From Flavobacterium sp. (lineage in GTDB: Bacteria > Bacteroidota > Bacteroidia > Flavobacteriales > Flavobacteriaceae): a DNA stretch of 15,016 bases. The notes under the pieces were generated by a model that saw only the letters and a program-made list of their open reading frames with translations, was not told the origin of the DNA and ran no database searches. Numbering within the stretch: position 1 is the first letter of the stretch; every line of letters starts with the position of its first letter. The stretch covers positions 1 through 15,016 of the forward strand of contig NZ_JASLCE010000012.1 of assembly GCF_030146175.1 (NCBI RefSeq), given 5' to 3'. Position numbers and translations under genes: made by a program. Below are positions 1 to 6,352 of the stretch, piece after piece.

Positions 1-79
1 AAAAGTTACGATTTTGACTCTTGTTTGTCAGAGACAGCAATCATAATACTAAGATAATAAAAAGCAACTCTTATAAATT

Positions 80-193
80 TTAAAATAATAAATTAACTAA
101 AATTCCTACTATTACTGATGACGATTTGCTTACATTTATCGGATAGCTTCCGTAAATTGCAATGCCATGATTAGCATCCGAAGATACCGAGTT
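80..193 (-). pseudogene. Possible 3' remnant of a lost gene (37 codons, no start)
   Basis: Between two in-frame stops on the minus strand, 37 codons read as protein-like sequence, including HGIAIYGSYPINVSKSSS, and end in VNLLF followed by TAA. A hydrophobic end finishing in Phe would suit the last strand of an outer-membrane or membrane protein. There is no start codon, and the reading is closed immediately upstream, so it is not an intact gene. It may be a relic or chance. The rest of 1-221 shows no gene; it is AT-rich DNA upstream of the lipoprotein gene, and I found no convincing promoter in it. Confidence 0.22.
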
Positions 194-221
194 TCATTAT
201 TTCACCAATTAATTCAAAACC

Positions 222-1040
222 ATGAGAAATTGTATTCCCGTATTCCTTTTGTTAACGCTATTTTTAAACAGTTGTGATCAAAAACAAAAAAAGGCCGATA
301 CACCTACTCCAACCCCACAACTGACTTCTCCTTTAAAAGAAGAAGAATTCAAGTTACAGAAGATGTATCAAAAAATTGCAGCCTATAAAACGGATGGTAA
401 CGATACTCCTTTGGATTCATTGGAAACTGATAACAAAAAATTTGAAACTGCATTTTTGAACTGTCTGACTAAAAATCCGGAATCCATCCGATATCCTTTT
501 GATTCTTTAAAAAAGGAAAACATTCATATTGTGATCAGTACTGATTCCTTGTTTAAAATCTATAGTTGGGACACTTCGGAAGGCGGCACAATGGTCGATT
601 TTACAAACCTATTCCAATACCAATCCGGAAATAGTGTACAAGCTAAATTGATTAAAGATACAGGGAGCGAAGATGACTATATTCCTTTTTATTCGGAAAT
701 TTTCACCTTAAAAAATGGTTCTAAAACATACTACCTAGCGGTAAGTAACGGTGTTTACTCCTCTAAAGATGCCAGTCAGTCCATCGAGGTTTTTAGTATC
801 GAAAACAACCAATTGAAAAAGGAAACCAAATGGTTTAAAACGGAAGAAGGATTTAAAGACGTACTACAAATTGACTTCGATTTTTTTAGTGTGGTTGACC
901 GACCGGAGCGCCCATTACAATTGATCAAATATGACAATCAAAAGAAACAGCTTTATCTTCCGGTAGTAACAGAAGAAGGTAGTGTAACAAAGGATTTTAC
1001 AATCTATACCTTTACCGGACAGTATTTTGAAGTAAAATAA
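222..1040 (+). CDS. Predicted lipoprotein of unknown function
   Basis: The 272-residue product starts with a lipoprotein signal: Arg2, a hydrophobic run, then the lipobox LNSC with the acylated Cys at residue 18. A hydrophilic Lys/Thr/Pro-rich linker follows (about residues 20-38), suggesting a globular domain tethered to the membrane. The body alternates acidic and aromatic segments and has no further membrane segment. I recognise no catalytic motif and do not assign a family. The gene stands alone and converges on lpdA, with a palindromic repeat and a two-way terminator after its stop. The ATG at 222 is chosen because the signal peptide begins there. Coding potential is clear; function is unknown. 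Confidence 0.85.
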   Translation: MRNCIPVFLLLTLFLNSCDQKQKKADTPTPTPQLTSPLKEEEFKLQKMYQKIAAYKTDGNDTPLDSLETDNKKFETAFLNCLTKNPESIRYPFDSLKKENIHIVISTDSLFKIYSWDTSEGGTMVDFTNLFQYQSGNSVQAKLIKDTGSEDDYIPFYSEIFTLKNGSKTYYLAVSNGVYSSKDASQSIEVFSIENNQLKKETKWFKTEEGFKDVLQIDFDFFSVVDRPERPLQLIKYDNQKKQLYLPVVTEEGSVTKDFTIYTFTGQYFEVK

Positions 1041-1049
1041 TGCTTTATC

Positions 1050-1082
1050 ACACCTGACAGGTTTTTGAAACCTGTCAGGTGT
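1050..1082. repeat. Dispersed palindrome, copy 1 (15-bp stem, 3-nt loop)
   Basis: A perfect inverted repeat has arms ACACCTGACAGGTTT and AAACCTGTCAGGTGT around the loop TTG. It begins 10 bases after the lipoprotein stop codon. A near-identical copy lies at 10857-10891, also just after a plus-strand stop and just before a two-way terminator. Neither copy is followed by a T-run, so the hairpin is not itself a typical intrinsic terminator. It behaves like a REP-type intergenic element. Confidence 0.85.
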
Positions 1083-1116
1083 AGCACGTAGAAAATCATC
1101 CCCTTAAATATAAAAT

Positions 1117-1152
1117 AAAAGCCCCGATGAGTTTATCATCGGGGCTTTTTTT
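1117..1152. terminator. Two-way intrinsic terminator between the lipoprotein gene and lpdA
   Basis: The 10-bp perfect stem GCCCCGATGA/TCATCGGGGC has a 5-base loop (1131-1135). It is flanked by A-residues on the left and seven T on the right, so it can stop transcription in both directions. It lies between two convergent genes. Confidence 0.9.
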
Positions 1153-1170
1153 ATATCTTGATTACAAAAA

Positions 1171-2574
1171 TTACACGTGTAACGCTCTATTATCGGTAGC
1201 TGCTAAAGCTGCTTCTTTGATTGCTTCTGCAAATGTTGGGTGTGCATGCGACATTCTGGAAATATCTTCCGCTGAAGCTTTGAACTCCATAGCCGTAACC
1301 GCTTCTGCGATTAAATCGGCACAACGAGGCCCAATCATATGTACACCTAAAACTTCATCGGTTTTAGCATCAGCCAGGATTTTTACAAATCCGTCGGTAT
1401 CACCTCCGGCACGCGCACGTCCTAAAGCTTTGAATGGGAAACTTCCCGATTTGTAGGCTACTCCTGCTTCTTTTAACTGCTCTTCTGTTTTTCCAACAGC
1501 AGCTACTTCCGGCCAGGTATATACAACACCCGGAATTAGGTTATAATCGATATGTGGTTTTTGACCTGCAAGGAACTCGGCTACAACCACACCTTCTTCT
1601 TCTGCTTTGTGCGCCAACATCGCTCCACGAACTACGTCTCCGATAGCATAAATATTTGACGCAGTAGTTTGTAAATGATCATTTACTTCAATCTGACCTC
1701 TTTCGGTAATTTTCACACCGGCTTTATCCGCATTTAATCCTTCTGTATATGGACGACGACCAACCGAAATCAACGCGTAGTCTCCTTCAAGAGTGATCAC
1801 TTCTCCTTTTGCGTTTTCAGCTTTAACCACTACCACATCTCCGTTACGGTCAACCGCCTGAACTTTGTGTGATGTATAGAATTTCATTCCCTGTTTTTTC
1901 AACACTTTTGTCAATTCTTTTGACAAACCGGCATCCATACCCGGAATGATACGATCCATAAATTCCACTACAGAAACCTGAGCGCCAAGACGTAAATACA
2001 CCTGTCCAAGCTCTAACCCGATCACACCACCACCGATGATCACCAAGTGTTTCGGAACTTCTTTTAATTCCAATGCTTCTGTAGACGTGATGATTCTTTC
2101 TTTATCGATTTTGATAAAAGGTAAACTCGATGGTTTTGAACCGGTAGCAATAATGGTATTTTTTGCTTCGATTTTTTCAACCGAACCGTCTTTTTTAGTA
2201 ATCGTGATAGCCGTAGCGCTTTCAAAAGCACCAACTCCTTCGAATACGGTAATTTTATTTTTATCCATCAGGTATTTTACCCCTCCGGCAGTTTGATCTA
2301 CAACAGCTTTTTTACGAGCCACCATTTTTTCAAGGTTCACTTTCACCTCACCGCTCACTTCAATACCGTGATCTGCAAAATGAGAAATTTCTTCGAAATG
2401 GTGGGAAGAAGCCAACATCGCTTTAGACGGAATACATCCAACATTTAAACAAGTACCTCCTAAAGTGGAATATTTTTCGATAATGGCCGTTTTCATTCCT
2501 AATTGGGCGCAACGGATTGCCGCTACATAGCCTCCAGGACCCGAACCAATAATAACTACGTCAAATGAACTCAT
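1171..2574 (-). CDS. lpdA: Dihydrolipoyl dehydrogenase (E3)
   Basis: This FAD flavoprotein reoxidises the dihydrolipoyl groups of pyruvate and 2-oxoglutarate dehydrogenase complexes (and the glycine cleavage system), reducing NAD+. The 467-residue protein has the normal family length. It shows the N-terminal FAD fold with GSGPGG (10-15), the redox disulfide Cys42/Cys47 in GGTCLNVGCIPSK, the NAD-binding GGGVIGLELG (181-190), the second FAD motif AIGDV (310-314), and the C-terminal dimerisation domain with the catalytic pair His445/Glu450 in HAHPTFAE. Everything needed for activity is present. It is monocistronic here, away from genes for E1 or E2 subunits, so it may be shared between complexes. 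Confidence 0.97.
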   Translation of the reverse strand: MSSFDVVIIGSGPGGYVAAIRCAQLGMKTAIIEKYSTLGGTCLNVGCIPSKAMLASSHHFEEISHFADHGIEVSGEVKVNLEKMVARKKAVVDQTAGGVKYLMDKNKITVFEGVGAFESATAITITKKDGSVEKIEAKNTIIATGSKPSSLPFIKIDKERIITSTEALELKEVPKHLVIIGGGVIGLELGQVYLRLGAQVSVVEFMDRIIPGMDAGLSKELTKVLKKQGMKFYTSHKVQAVDRNGDVVVVKAENAKGEVITLEGDYALISVGRRPYTEGLNADKAGVKITERGQIEVNDHLQTTASNIYAIGDVVRGAMLAHKAEEEGVVVAEFLAGQKPHIDYNLIPGVVYTWPEVAAVGKTEEQLKEAGVAYKSGSFPFKALGRARAGGDTDGFVKILADAKTDEVLGVHMIGPRCADLIAEAVTAMEFKASAEDISRMSHAHPTFAEAIKEAALAATDNRALHV

Positions 2575-2614
2575 AGTATAATTATATTATGTTGTGTTTT
2601 TAAAAATTTCATTA

Positions 2615-2622
2615 CAAAATTA
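2615..2622 (-). promoter_or_regulatory. Probable lpdA promoter -7 box
   Basis: On the minus strand the sequence reads TAATTTTG, an exact match to the Bacteroidota -7 consensus TAnnTTTG. It lies about 40 bases upstream of the lpdA ATG. The -33 region is only a weak match (TTTC rather than TTTG). The box is one arm of an 8-bp inverted repeat, ACAAAATT-aagg-AATTTTGT (2614-2633). Confidence 0.5.
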
Positions 2623-2705
2623 AGGAATTTTGTTTAGACGAAATCGGATTATTTTCAAAATAAAAATGCTTTTAACGTTCCTTTAAGGAGCAACCAATTT
2701 CGTAG

Positions 2706-2776
2706 CGGTATTCGTAAAAACAAGGTGTATAAAAACCTTTAAATTCAGGGTTTCATTATTTTTTGTAGGTGGTGTT
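2706..2776 (+). repeat. ~70-bp direct repeat, copy A
   Basis: This segment aligns along its whole length with 5581-5653 in the same orientation. The left end (CGGTATTCrTAAAAAC) differs at one position, and the right 33 bases, from TTCAGGG to GGTGGTGTT, differ at two. The middle is diverged and has a 2-base gap. It ends 10 bases beyond the stop of the minus-strand outer-membrane-protein gene. The hairpin seen in the other copy is largely decayed here (only an AAACC/GGTTT stem). Confidence 0.75.
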
Positions 2777-2786
2777 TATCCATAAT

Positions 2787-3695
2787 TTAGAATCTATAAT
2801 TTATTTCGGCAGCCGCATACCATGAAAAATCAAACTTAGAATGGGTTGTCTTATCGCTAAAAAGGCTTTTTAACGTCCGTTCATTAAAATAAACAGAACG
2901 CATGGCATTTACGCCAAGTGTAATGGGTAAGCTGATGTGCTTGTTTAGCTTCAATTCGGGCCTTAAACCCGTTACAAAATATTGATGGGTAAACATGACA
3001 TTCTTCCTCTCCTTTTGAAGCATTGCGAGTTGACCGTTCATTTCTGCAATTAGATGTAAAGCAAACTTGTTGTTGAAATTATATCCCGCAGCTGCCTGGA
3101 ATCCACTCATCATCGAAACCCGGAACGTATATTTCCCTTCCGAATTGTAATTCACATAGAGCGCCGGAAATAACATCGGATATCCCAATGTATTGGTTAG
3201 CGCAAGTCCACCTCCCAGATCTAATTTAGGGTTGATTTTTTTAACAAACAGCGCGCCTCCACTCCCCAGAATACTGTTGCCATTTACTCTTGAAATCTGG
3301 GTTTCATTAGTGTAAACTCCCGCACCCAAAAAAGCGATAAGGGACCATTTTGGACTTAAGGGACGGATAGTAATCAACGAGAGTTGAAGATTGGTAATGT
3401 TCGACAGCACCAAATCCTGACTGATGTTTTTATTTTCAAGTGAAGCATAAGTTCCTGCGACATCAACCATCCAGGCCGTAACAAGACTGTCTTTACTCAT
3501 TTTTACCGAAATTGGGATTTTGATATTTCCGCGATATATCGTTGCCGACCCTTTTCCATTTTCCATCTTGTTCCCCTCGTTATCGATATAACTTGACGAA
3601 CCAAAATATTCCGTTTTAAGGGATACCTGTGCCATCGTTTTTGCACTCACAATTAGTAAAAGAAGTAATGCCCACAGCAATCTTGTTGTTTTCAT
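2787..3695 (-). CDS. DUF6268-like outer-membrane beta-barrel protein
   Basis: The 302-residue product has a clear Sec signal peptide (Lys2, Leu-rich core, likely cut near TMA-Q at residues 21-23). The rest is amphipathic, aromatic-bounded strands typical of a barrel, ending in NYRF with a terminal Phe, the usual outer-membrane insertion signal. The segment RPLSPKWSLIAFLGAGVY and the overall size resemble DUF6268 proteins of Bacteroidota, from memory. The cargo or substrate is unknown. The gene is divergent from the LytS/LytTR pair, and both share a 142-base intergenic region with a possible LytTR operator, so co-regulation is plausible but unproven. The start is the first Met before the signal peptide. 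Confidence 0.8.
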   Translation of the reverse strand: MKTTRLLWALLLLLIVSAKTMAQVSLKTEYFGSSSYIDNEGNKMENGKGSATIYRGNIKIPISVKMSKDSLVTAWMVDVAGTYASLENKNISQDLVLSNITNLQLSLITIRPLSPKWSLIAFLGAGVYTNETQISRVNGNSILGSGGALFVKKINPKLDLGGGLALTNTLGYPMLFPALYVNYNSEGKYTFRVSMMSGFQAAAGYNFNNKFALHLIAEMNGQLAMLQKERKNVMFTHQYFVTGLRPELKLNKHISLPITLGVNAMRSVYFNERTLKSLFSDKTTHSKFDFSWYAAAEINYRF

Positions 3696-3718
3696 ATATA
3701 TTTATCATTTATGTGAGG

Positions 3719-3726
3719 CAAAACTA
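3719..3726 (-). promoter_or_regulatory. Possible -7 box for the outer-membrane-protein gene
   Basis: The minus strand reads TAGTTTTG, matching TAnnTTTG, 24 bases upstream of the ATG at 3695. No good -33 TTG is found at the usual distance. That could mean the promoter needs an activator; the possible LytTR site at 3756-3785 lies upstream of it. Confidence 0.4.
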
Positions 3727-3755
3727 TATCGTAACCACAAGGCTATTTTTTACTT

Positions 3756-3785
3756 TTGACAACCGGTCATTTTTTGTTGACGAAC
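3756..3785 (+). promoter_or_regulatory. Candidate LytTR-type operator: two 9-bp direct repeats, 21 bp apart
   Basis: TTGACAACC (3756-3764) is repeated as TTGACGAAC (3777-3785), with 12 bases between them. Two 9-bp direct repeats on a 21-bp period, two helical turns, is the usual geometry of LytTR-family binding sites. The second repeat ends six bases before the -33 TTG of the kinase promoter, a good position for an activator. The site also lies upstream of the divergent outer-membrane-protein gene. The assignment rests on spacing and context; the base motif is not a known consensus for this regulator. Confidence 0.45.
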
Positions 3786-3790
3786 GAATA

Positions 3791-3819
3791 TTGCAACGAA
3801 TGAGAAAAGGCTACTTTTG
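3791..3819 (+). promoter_or_regulatory. Promoter of the LytS/LytTR operon
   Basis: A -33 TTG (3791-3793) is followed after 18 bases by TACTTTTG (3812-3819), an exact TAnnTTTG -7 box. Transcription would start a few bases later, leaving a short leader of roughly 15 bases before the ATG at 3838. A second TACTTTTG (3751-3758) further upstream lacks a matching -33. Confidence 0.6.
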
Positions 3820-3837
3820 TAAAATCAACAGTATGTT

Positions 3838-4854
3838 ATGTTTACTATAAAAAAGACGGATTACTTATTTTGGTTTTTTATGTTTTTGCTAATCTTCCTG
3901 CAATTGTCAGATGATTTCTCTTTTGTGTGTACTTTACTGTTTACAATAGCCATTACACTAACTTTGAGAATTCATGTGATTTATGTAATTAACCGGTTGG
4001 CAAAGGAGTATTTACAAATTAATGCCTCTGCAAAATTTATCCTCTATGCTTTATTGACCAGTATGCTCACCGCCATACTCTTATCCCTTGAAGGTTATAT
4101 AATTATTGAAATGATTTTTTCCGAAGCAGTAGTAAAAATGAATCTAATGCTGTCGTTATTTTTCGGAATGCTGATGATGACCGTCTTGATTTCCGGGATG
4201 AGTTATTCGATAGAATTATTCAAACAGAATACAGAAGCCGAAAAACAACATGAGATCCTGAAAAACAGTGTACTGGAATCGGAAATAAACCATTTAAGAA
4301 CGCAATTAAGTCCGCATTTTACCTTTAACATATTAAACAACTTACAATTCCTGATTCGAAAAGACAAAGACGAAGCGCTGGAATTACTCTCCCGATACAG
4401 TAAAATATTGCGCTATTATGTCTATGAATCTCAAAACAAGTGGATAAAACTGGACGATGAAATCGCGTTCCTAAAGCACTATTTTCAACTGGAAAAAGAC
4501 CGATCCGGAGAGGATCTACAAATTTCGTGTCAGTGGAATATCCCCGAAAACCAATTGATGATCATTCCCTTTCTTTTATCAACATTCGTTGAAAATGCAT
4601 TTAAGCATGTCTCTACTTTTGCCGATAAAAGCAATTCTATTCATTTGGAAATCTTTTTGGCAAATGAAAATCAATTATTTCTTAAAATAGAAAATACCAC
4701 AGATTCATCATTAAATGATAGCAAAAAAGATGGCGTTGGATTGCGATATGTTCAAAAAAGACTGGACTTATCCTATCCCGACAATTACAAATTAACATTG
4801 TCGTCAGACGAAGATAAATACAATGTAACATTACAACTAAATTTGAATAACTAA
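3838..4854 (+). CDS. LytS/YehU-type membrane sensor histidine kinase
   Basis: This 338-residue protein is the sensor of a two-component system. The N-terminal ~125 residues hold about four hydrophobic membrane segments (roughly 8-22, 28-52, 66-92, 102-125) with little periplasmic sequence, so the signal is probably sensed in or near the membrane. A short linker leads to the His_kinase domain (PF06580 type): LSPHFTFNILNNL with the phospho-accepting His160, then an ATP-binding region with the N box VENAFKH (Asn253) and the G box GVGLRY (299-304). All key residues are present, so it should be active. Its stop overlaps the regulator's ATG by one base (TAATG), indicating translational coupling. 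The ligand is unknown; the neighbouring small peptides are candidates by position only. Confidence 0.93.
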   Translation: MFTIKKTDYLFWFFMFLLIFLQLSDDFSFVCTLLFTIAITLTLRIHVIYVINRLAKEYLQINASAKFILYALLTSMLTAILLSLEGYIIIEMIFSEAVVKMNLMLSLFFGMLMMTVLISGMSYSIELFKQNTEAEKQHEILKNSVLESEINHLRTQLSPHFTFNILNNLQFLIRKDKDEALELLSRYSKILRYYVYESQNKWIKLDDEIAFLKHYFQLEKDRSGEDLQISCQWNIPENQLMIIPFLLSTFVENAFKHVSTFADKSNSIHLEIFLANENQLFLKIENTTDSSLNDSKKDGVGLRYVQKRLDLSYPDNYKLTLSSDEDKYNVTLQLNLNN

Positions 4855-5546
4855 TGAAGTGCATTGTAATCGATGACGAACGGATTGCCAGAGAAGGTCT
4901 GAGTGAATTCATCAAAGAATTTGATTTTTTGGAAAATAGAGGTTGCTTTTCCAATGCCCATTTGGCATTAGAAAAATTAAACACCGAAATTATTGATTTA
5001 ATATTTTTAGACATTCAGATGCCACTCCTCAATGGAATGGAATTTGCAAAAAGAATCACAGACAAATCACCAATGATCATCTTCACTACTGCCTATTCCG
5101 AATTTGCCTTAGAAGGATATAAAGTAAATACCGTAGATTATTTAGTCAAACCCATTTTTTTCGAAGATTTTAAAGATGCTGTATCTAAAGCCAAGAAAAT
5201 GTATGACTTGATGCGGAAGCAGGAAGACACTAGTAAGCCATTGTTTTTTAAAGAAAACGGCGTTTTGATAAAAGTACACCCCAAGAATATCCTCTATATT
5301 CAGAGCATGCAGAATTATATTGAAATACACTTGGAAAATAGTAAGCGGCTGATTATTCATCATACCTTAAAAAAAATTTTAGACCAATTACCAACAGAAG
5401 ATTTCTTGCAAATTCATAAATCGTATATTGTCAATAGCAAGCAAATTAGCCGTATAGATGGTGCCACTTTATATATAAAAGATATCGCTTTACCAATATC
5501 AAGAAACAGAAAAGCTGAAGTTCTAAAAATTTCTTTACCGAATTAA
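4854..5546 (+). CDS. LytTR-family response regulator
   Basis: The 230-residue product is the partner of the upstream kinase. A receiver domain (1-~120) has the acidic pair Asp7/Asp8, the phospho-accepting Asp53 in FLDIQMP, the switch Thr79 in FTTAYS, and Lys99 in YLVKP. A LytTR DNA-binding domain follows (~130-228) with ILYIQSMQNYIEIH, FLQIHKSYIVN and the C-terminal ISRNRKAEVL, all typical of the fold. LytTR proteins bind pairs of ~9-bp direct repeats upstream of promoters; one such pair lies before this operon, so autoregulation is likely. The ATG overlaps the kinase stop codon. After its own stop, the sequence runs into direct repeat B and the peptide cluster's terminator. Confidence 0.95.
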   Translation: MKCIVIDDERIAREGLSEFIKEFDFLENRGCFSNAHLALEKLNTEIIDLIFLDIQMPLLNGMEFAKRITDKSPMIIFTTAYSEFALEGYKVNTVDYLVKPIFFEDFKDAVSKAKKMYDLMRKQEDTSKPLFFKENGVLIKVHPKNILYIQSMQNYIEIHLENSKRLIIHHTLKKILDQLPTEDFLQIHKSYIVNSKQISRIDGATLYIKDIALPISRNRKAEVLKISLPN

Positions 5547-5580
5547 TGGTAAATCATTAACGACTATTGACTCTCCACAA

Positions 5581-5653
5581 CGGTATTCATAAAAACCAGA
5601 CCTAAAAAAAACCCTGAAAATTCAGGGTTTCACTATTTTTTGTTGGTGGTGTT
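5581..5653 (+). repeat. ~70-bp direct repeat, copy B
   Basis: This is the counterpart of 2706-2776, in the same orientation, with the right 33 bases differing at only two positions. It abuts the stop codon of the last cysteine-rich peptide gene (minus strand), as copy A abuts the outer-membrane-protein gene. The two copies thus bracket the outer-membrane-protein, kinase and regulator genes. It contains an intact hairpin (see terminator). Confidence 0.75.
5603..5630 (-). terminator. Intrinsic terminator of the peptide gene cluster
   Basis: Read on the minus strand, AAACCCTGAA and TTCAGGGTTT form a stem of about 9 bp with a small loop, running directly into eight T. It lies 25 bases after the last peptide stop codon and would end the peptide transcript. 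In the plus direction the hairpin follows the regulator gene but is not directly followed by a T-run, so it suits the minus strand better. Confidence 0.75.
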
Positions 5654-5655
5654 GA

Positions 5656-5859
5656 CTACATTACTTCCAAACAAGTATATACCTGTGGACAAGCAATATA
5701 GCGACGGCAATAAGCCGGTCCGGTTACCGAACCACTGCATGAGCAGCCGCATAGGGATAAATCCGGGGTAATAATTTCAAGTTGTTCTCCAGTAATAGCT
5801 CTTTGATGCTCTTTTGTTAGCACCTGAACTCCTGCAATGTTTAAAAGGTTTGTTTTCAT
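5656..5859 (-). CDS. Cysteine-rich leader peptide 4 (bacteriocin/RiPP-like precursor)
   Basis: This 67-residue product is the last of four tandem paralogues and the most diverged. The leader (1-25) MKTNLLNIAGVQVL plus TKEHQRAITGE resembles bacteriocin-type leaders of flavobacteria, but the usual GG is Gly24-Glu25. The core has six cysteines at 37, 39, 41, 51, 57 and 63 (C-x-C-x-C-x9-C-x5-C-x5-C) with the shared block CGCSCSGSVTGPAYC. The linker EQLEIITPDLSL and tail LEVM differ from its siblings. It should be secreted and either disulfide- or thioether-crosslinked. No processing enzyme is in the window, so the mature form and role are unknown. Confidence 0.85.
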   Translation of the reverse strand: MKTNLLNIAGVQVLTKEHQRAITGEQLEIITPDLSLCGCSCSGSVTGPAYCRRYIACPQVYTCLEVM

Positions 5860-5888
5860 AGTTTGGGGGTTAAATAGTTAGCATCTTA

Positions 5889-6095
5889 TTATACTTTTGT
5901 TTCACCACAATTGTAAACCTGCAGACAGCCTATATAAAGACTGCAATACGCCGGTCCGGTTACGGAACCACTGCAAGAACATCCGCATTTGGATAAATCA
6001 TGCGGTTCTTCAACCAATACTTGTCCTAAAATTTGTCTTTGGTTCTCTTTCGATAACACTTGCACTCCGGTGATGTTTAAAAGATTTGTTTTCAT
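5889..6095 (-). CDS. Cysteine-rich leader peptide 3 (bacteriocin/RiPP-like precursor)
   Basis: This 68-residue paralogue has the same layout. The leader ends QRQILGQ (Gly24-Gln25), followed by an acidic linker VLVEEPHDLSK and the six-cysteine core (37, 39, 41, 51, 57, 63). Between Cys4 and Cys5 it reads SLYIG, and before Cys6 LQVYN, where the siblings have PQVYT. It has the longest tail, GETKV. The leader is nearly identical to that of peptide 2 in DNA as well as protein, pointing to recent tandem duplication. It begins 29 bases before peptide 4, with no terminator between, so the four are probably one transcript. Activity is unknown. Confidence 0.87.
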   Translation of the reverse strand: MKTNLLNITGVQVLSKENQRQILGQVLVEEPHDLSKCGCSCSGSVTGPAYCSLYIGCLQVYNCGETKV

Positions 6096-6125
6096 AATTA
6101 AATAGATTAATGCGATTAGAATAGC

Positions 6126-6320
6126 TTATATATGATTACAAGTATACACCTGAGGACAGACCATGATACGCTGACAATAAGCCGGTCCGGTTACCGAACC
6201 ACTACACGAACAACCACATTTGGAGATATCACCTATAACCAATGCCTGTCCTAAAATTTGTCTTTGGTTCTCTTTCGATAACACTTGTACTCCGGAAATA
6301 TTCAAAAGATTTGTTTTCAT
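6126..6320 (-). CDS. Cysteine-rich leader peptide 2 (bacteriocin/RiPP-like precursor)
   Basis: At 64 residues this is the shortest member. The leader ends QRQILGQ; the linker ALVIGDISK is two residues shorter than in the siblings, placing the six cysteines at 35, 37, 39, 49, 55 and 61 with unchanged spacing. The Cys4-Cys5 segment is QRIMV and the tail NHI. The block CGCSCSGSVTGPAYC matches peptides 3 and 4 exactly, while the flanks vary, as expected if the block forms the fold and the flanks set specificity. The start is fixed by the conserved MKTNLLNI. No recognisable Shine-Dalgarno precedes it, as is usual in this phylum. Confidence 0.87.
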   Translation of the reverse strand: MKTNLLNISGVQVLSKENQRQILGQALVIGDISKCGCSCSGSVTGPAYCQRIMVCPQVYTCNHI

Positions 6321-6352
6321 AGTAAATCGATTTGGTTTGTTTTTATGATATC

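Noticed and set aside
1127..1456. Plus-strand reading frame of 109 codons
   Set aside because: It lies antisense to lpdA, begins inside the terminator region, and has the composition of a reverse-strand shadow. The same applies to 1434-1646 and 2036-2296.
3629..3850. Plus-strand reading frame of 73 codons overlapping the kinase start
   Set aside because: It covers the outer-membrane-protein signal peptide on the opposite strand and the whole shared promoter region, including the kinase promoter at 3791-3819.
4682..5014. Minus-strand reading frame of 110 codons
   Set aside because: It is antisense to the well-supported kinase and regulator genes and has no recognisable motif; 5142-5363 is rejected for the same reason.
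5541..5560. TTAATG-gtaaat-CATTAA hairpin after the regulator gene
   Set aside because: It is a weak all-AT-rich 6-bp stem overlapping the stop codon, with no T-run, so it is not a convincing terminator.
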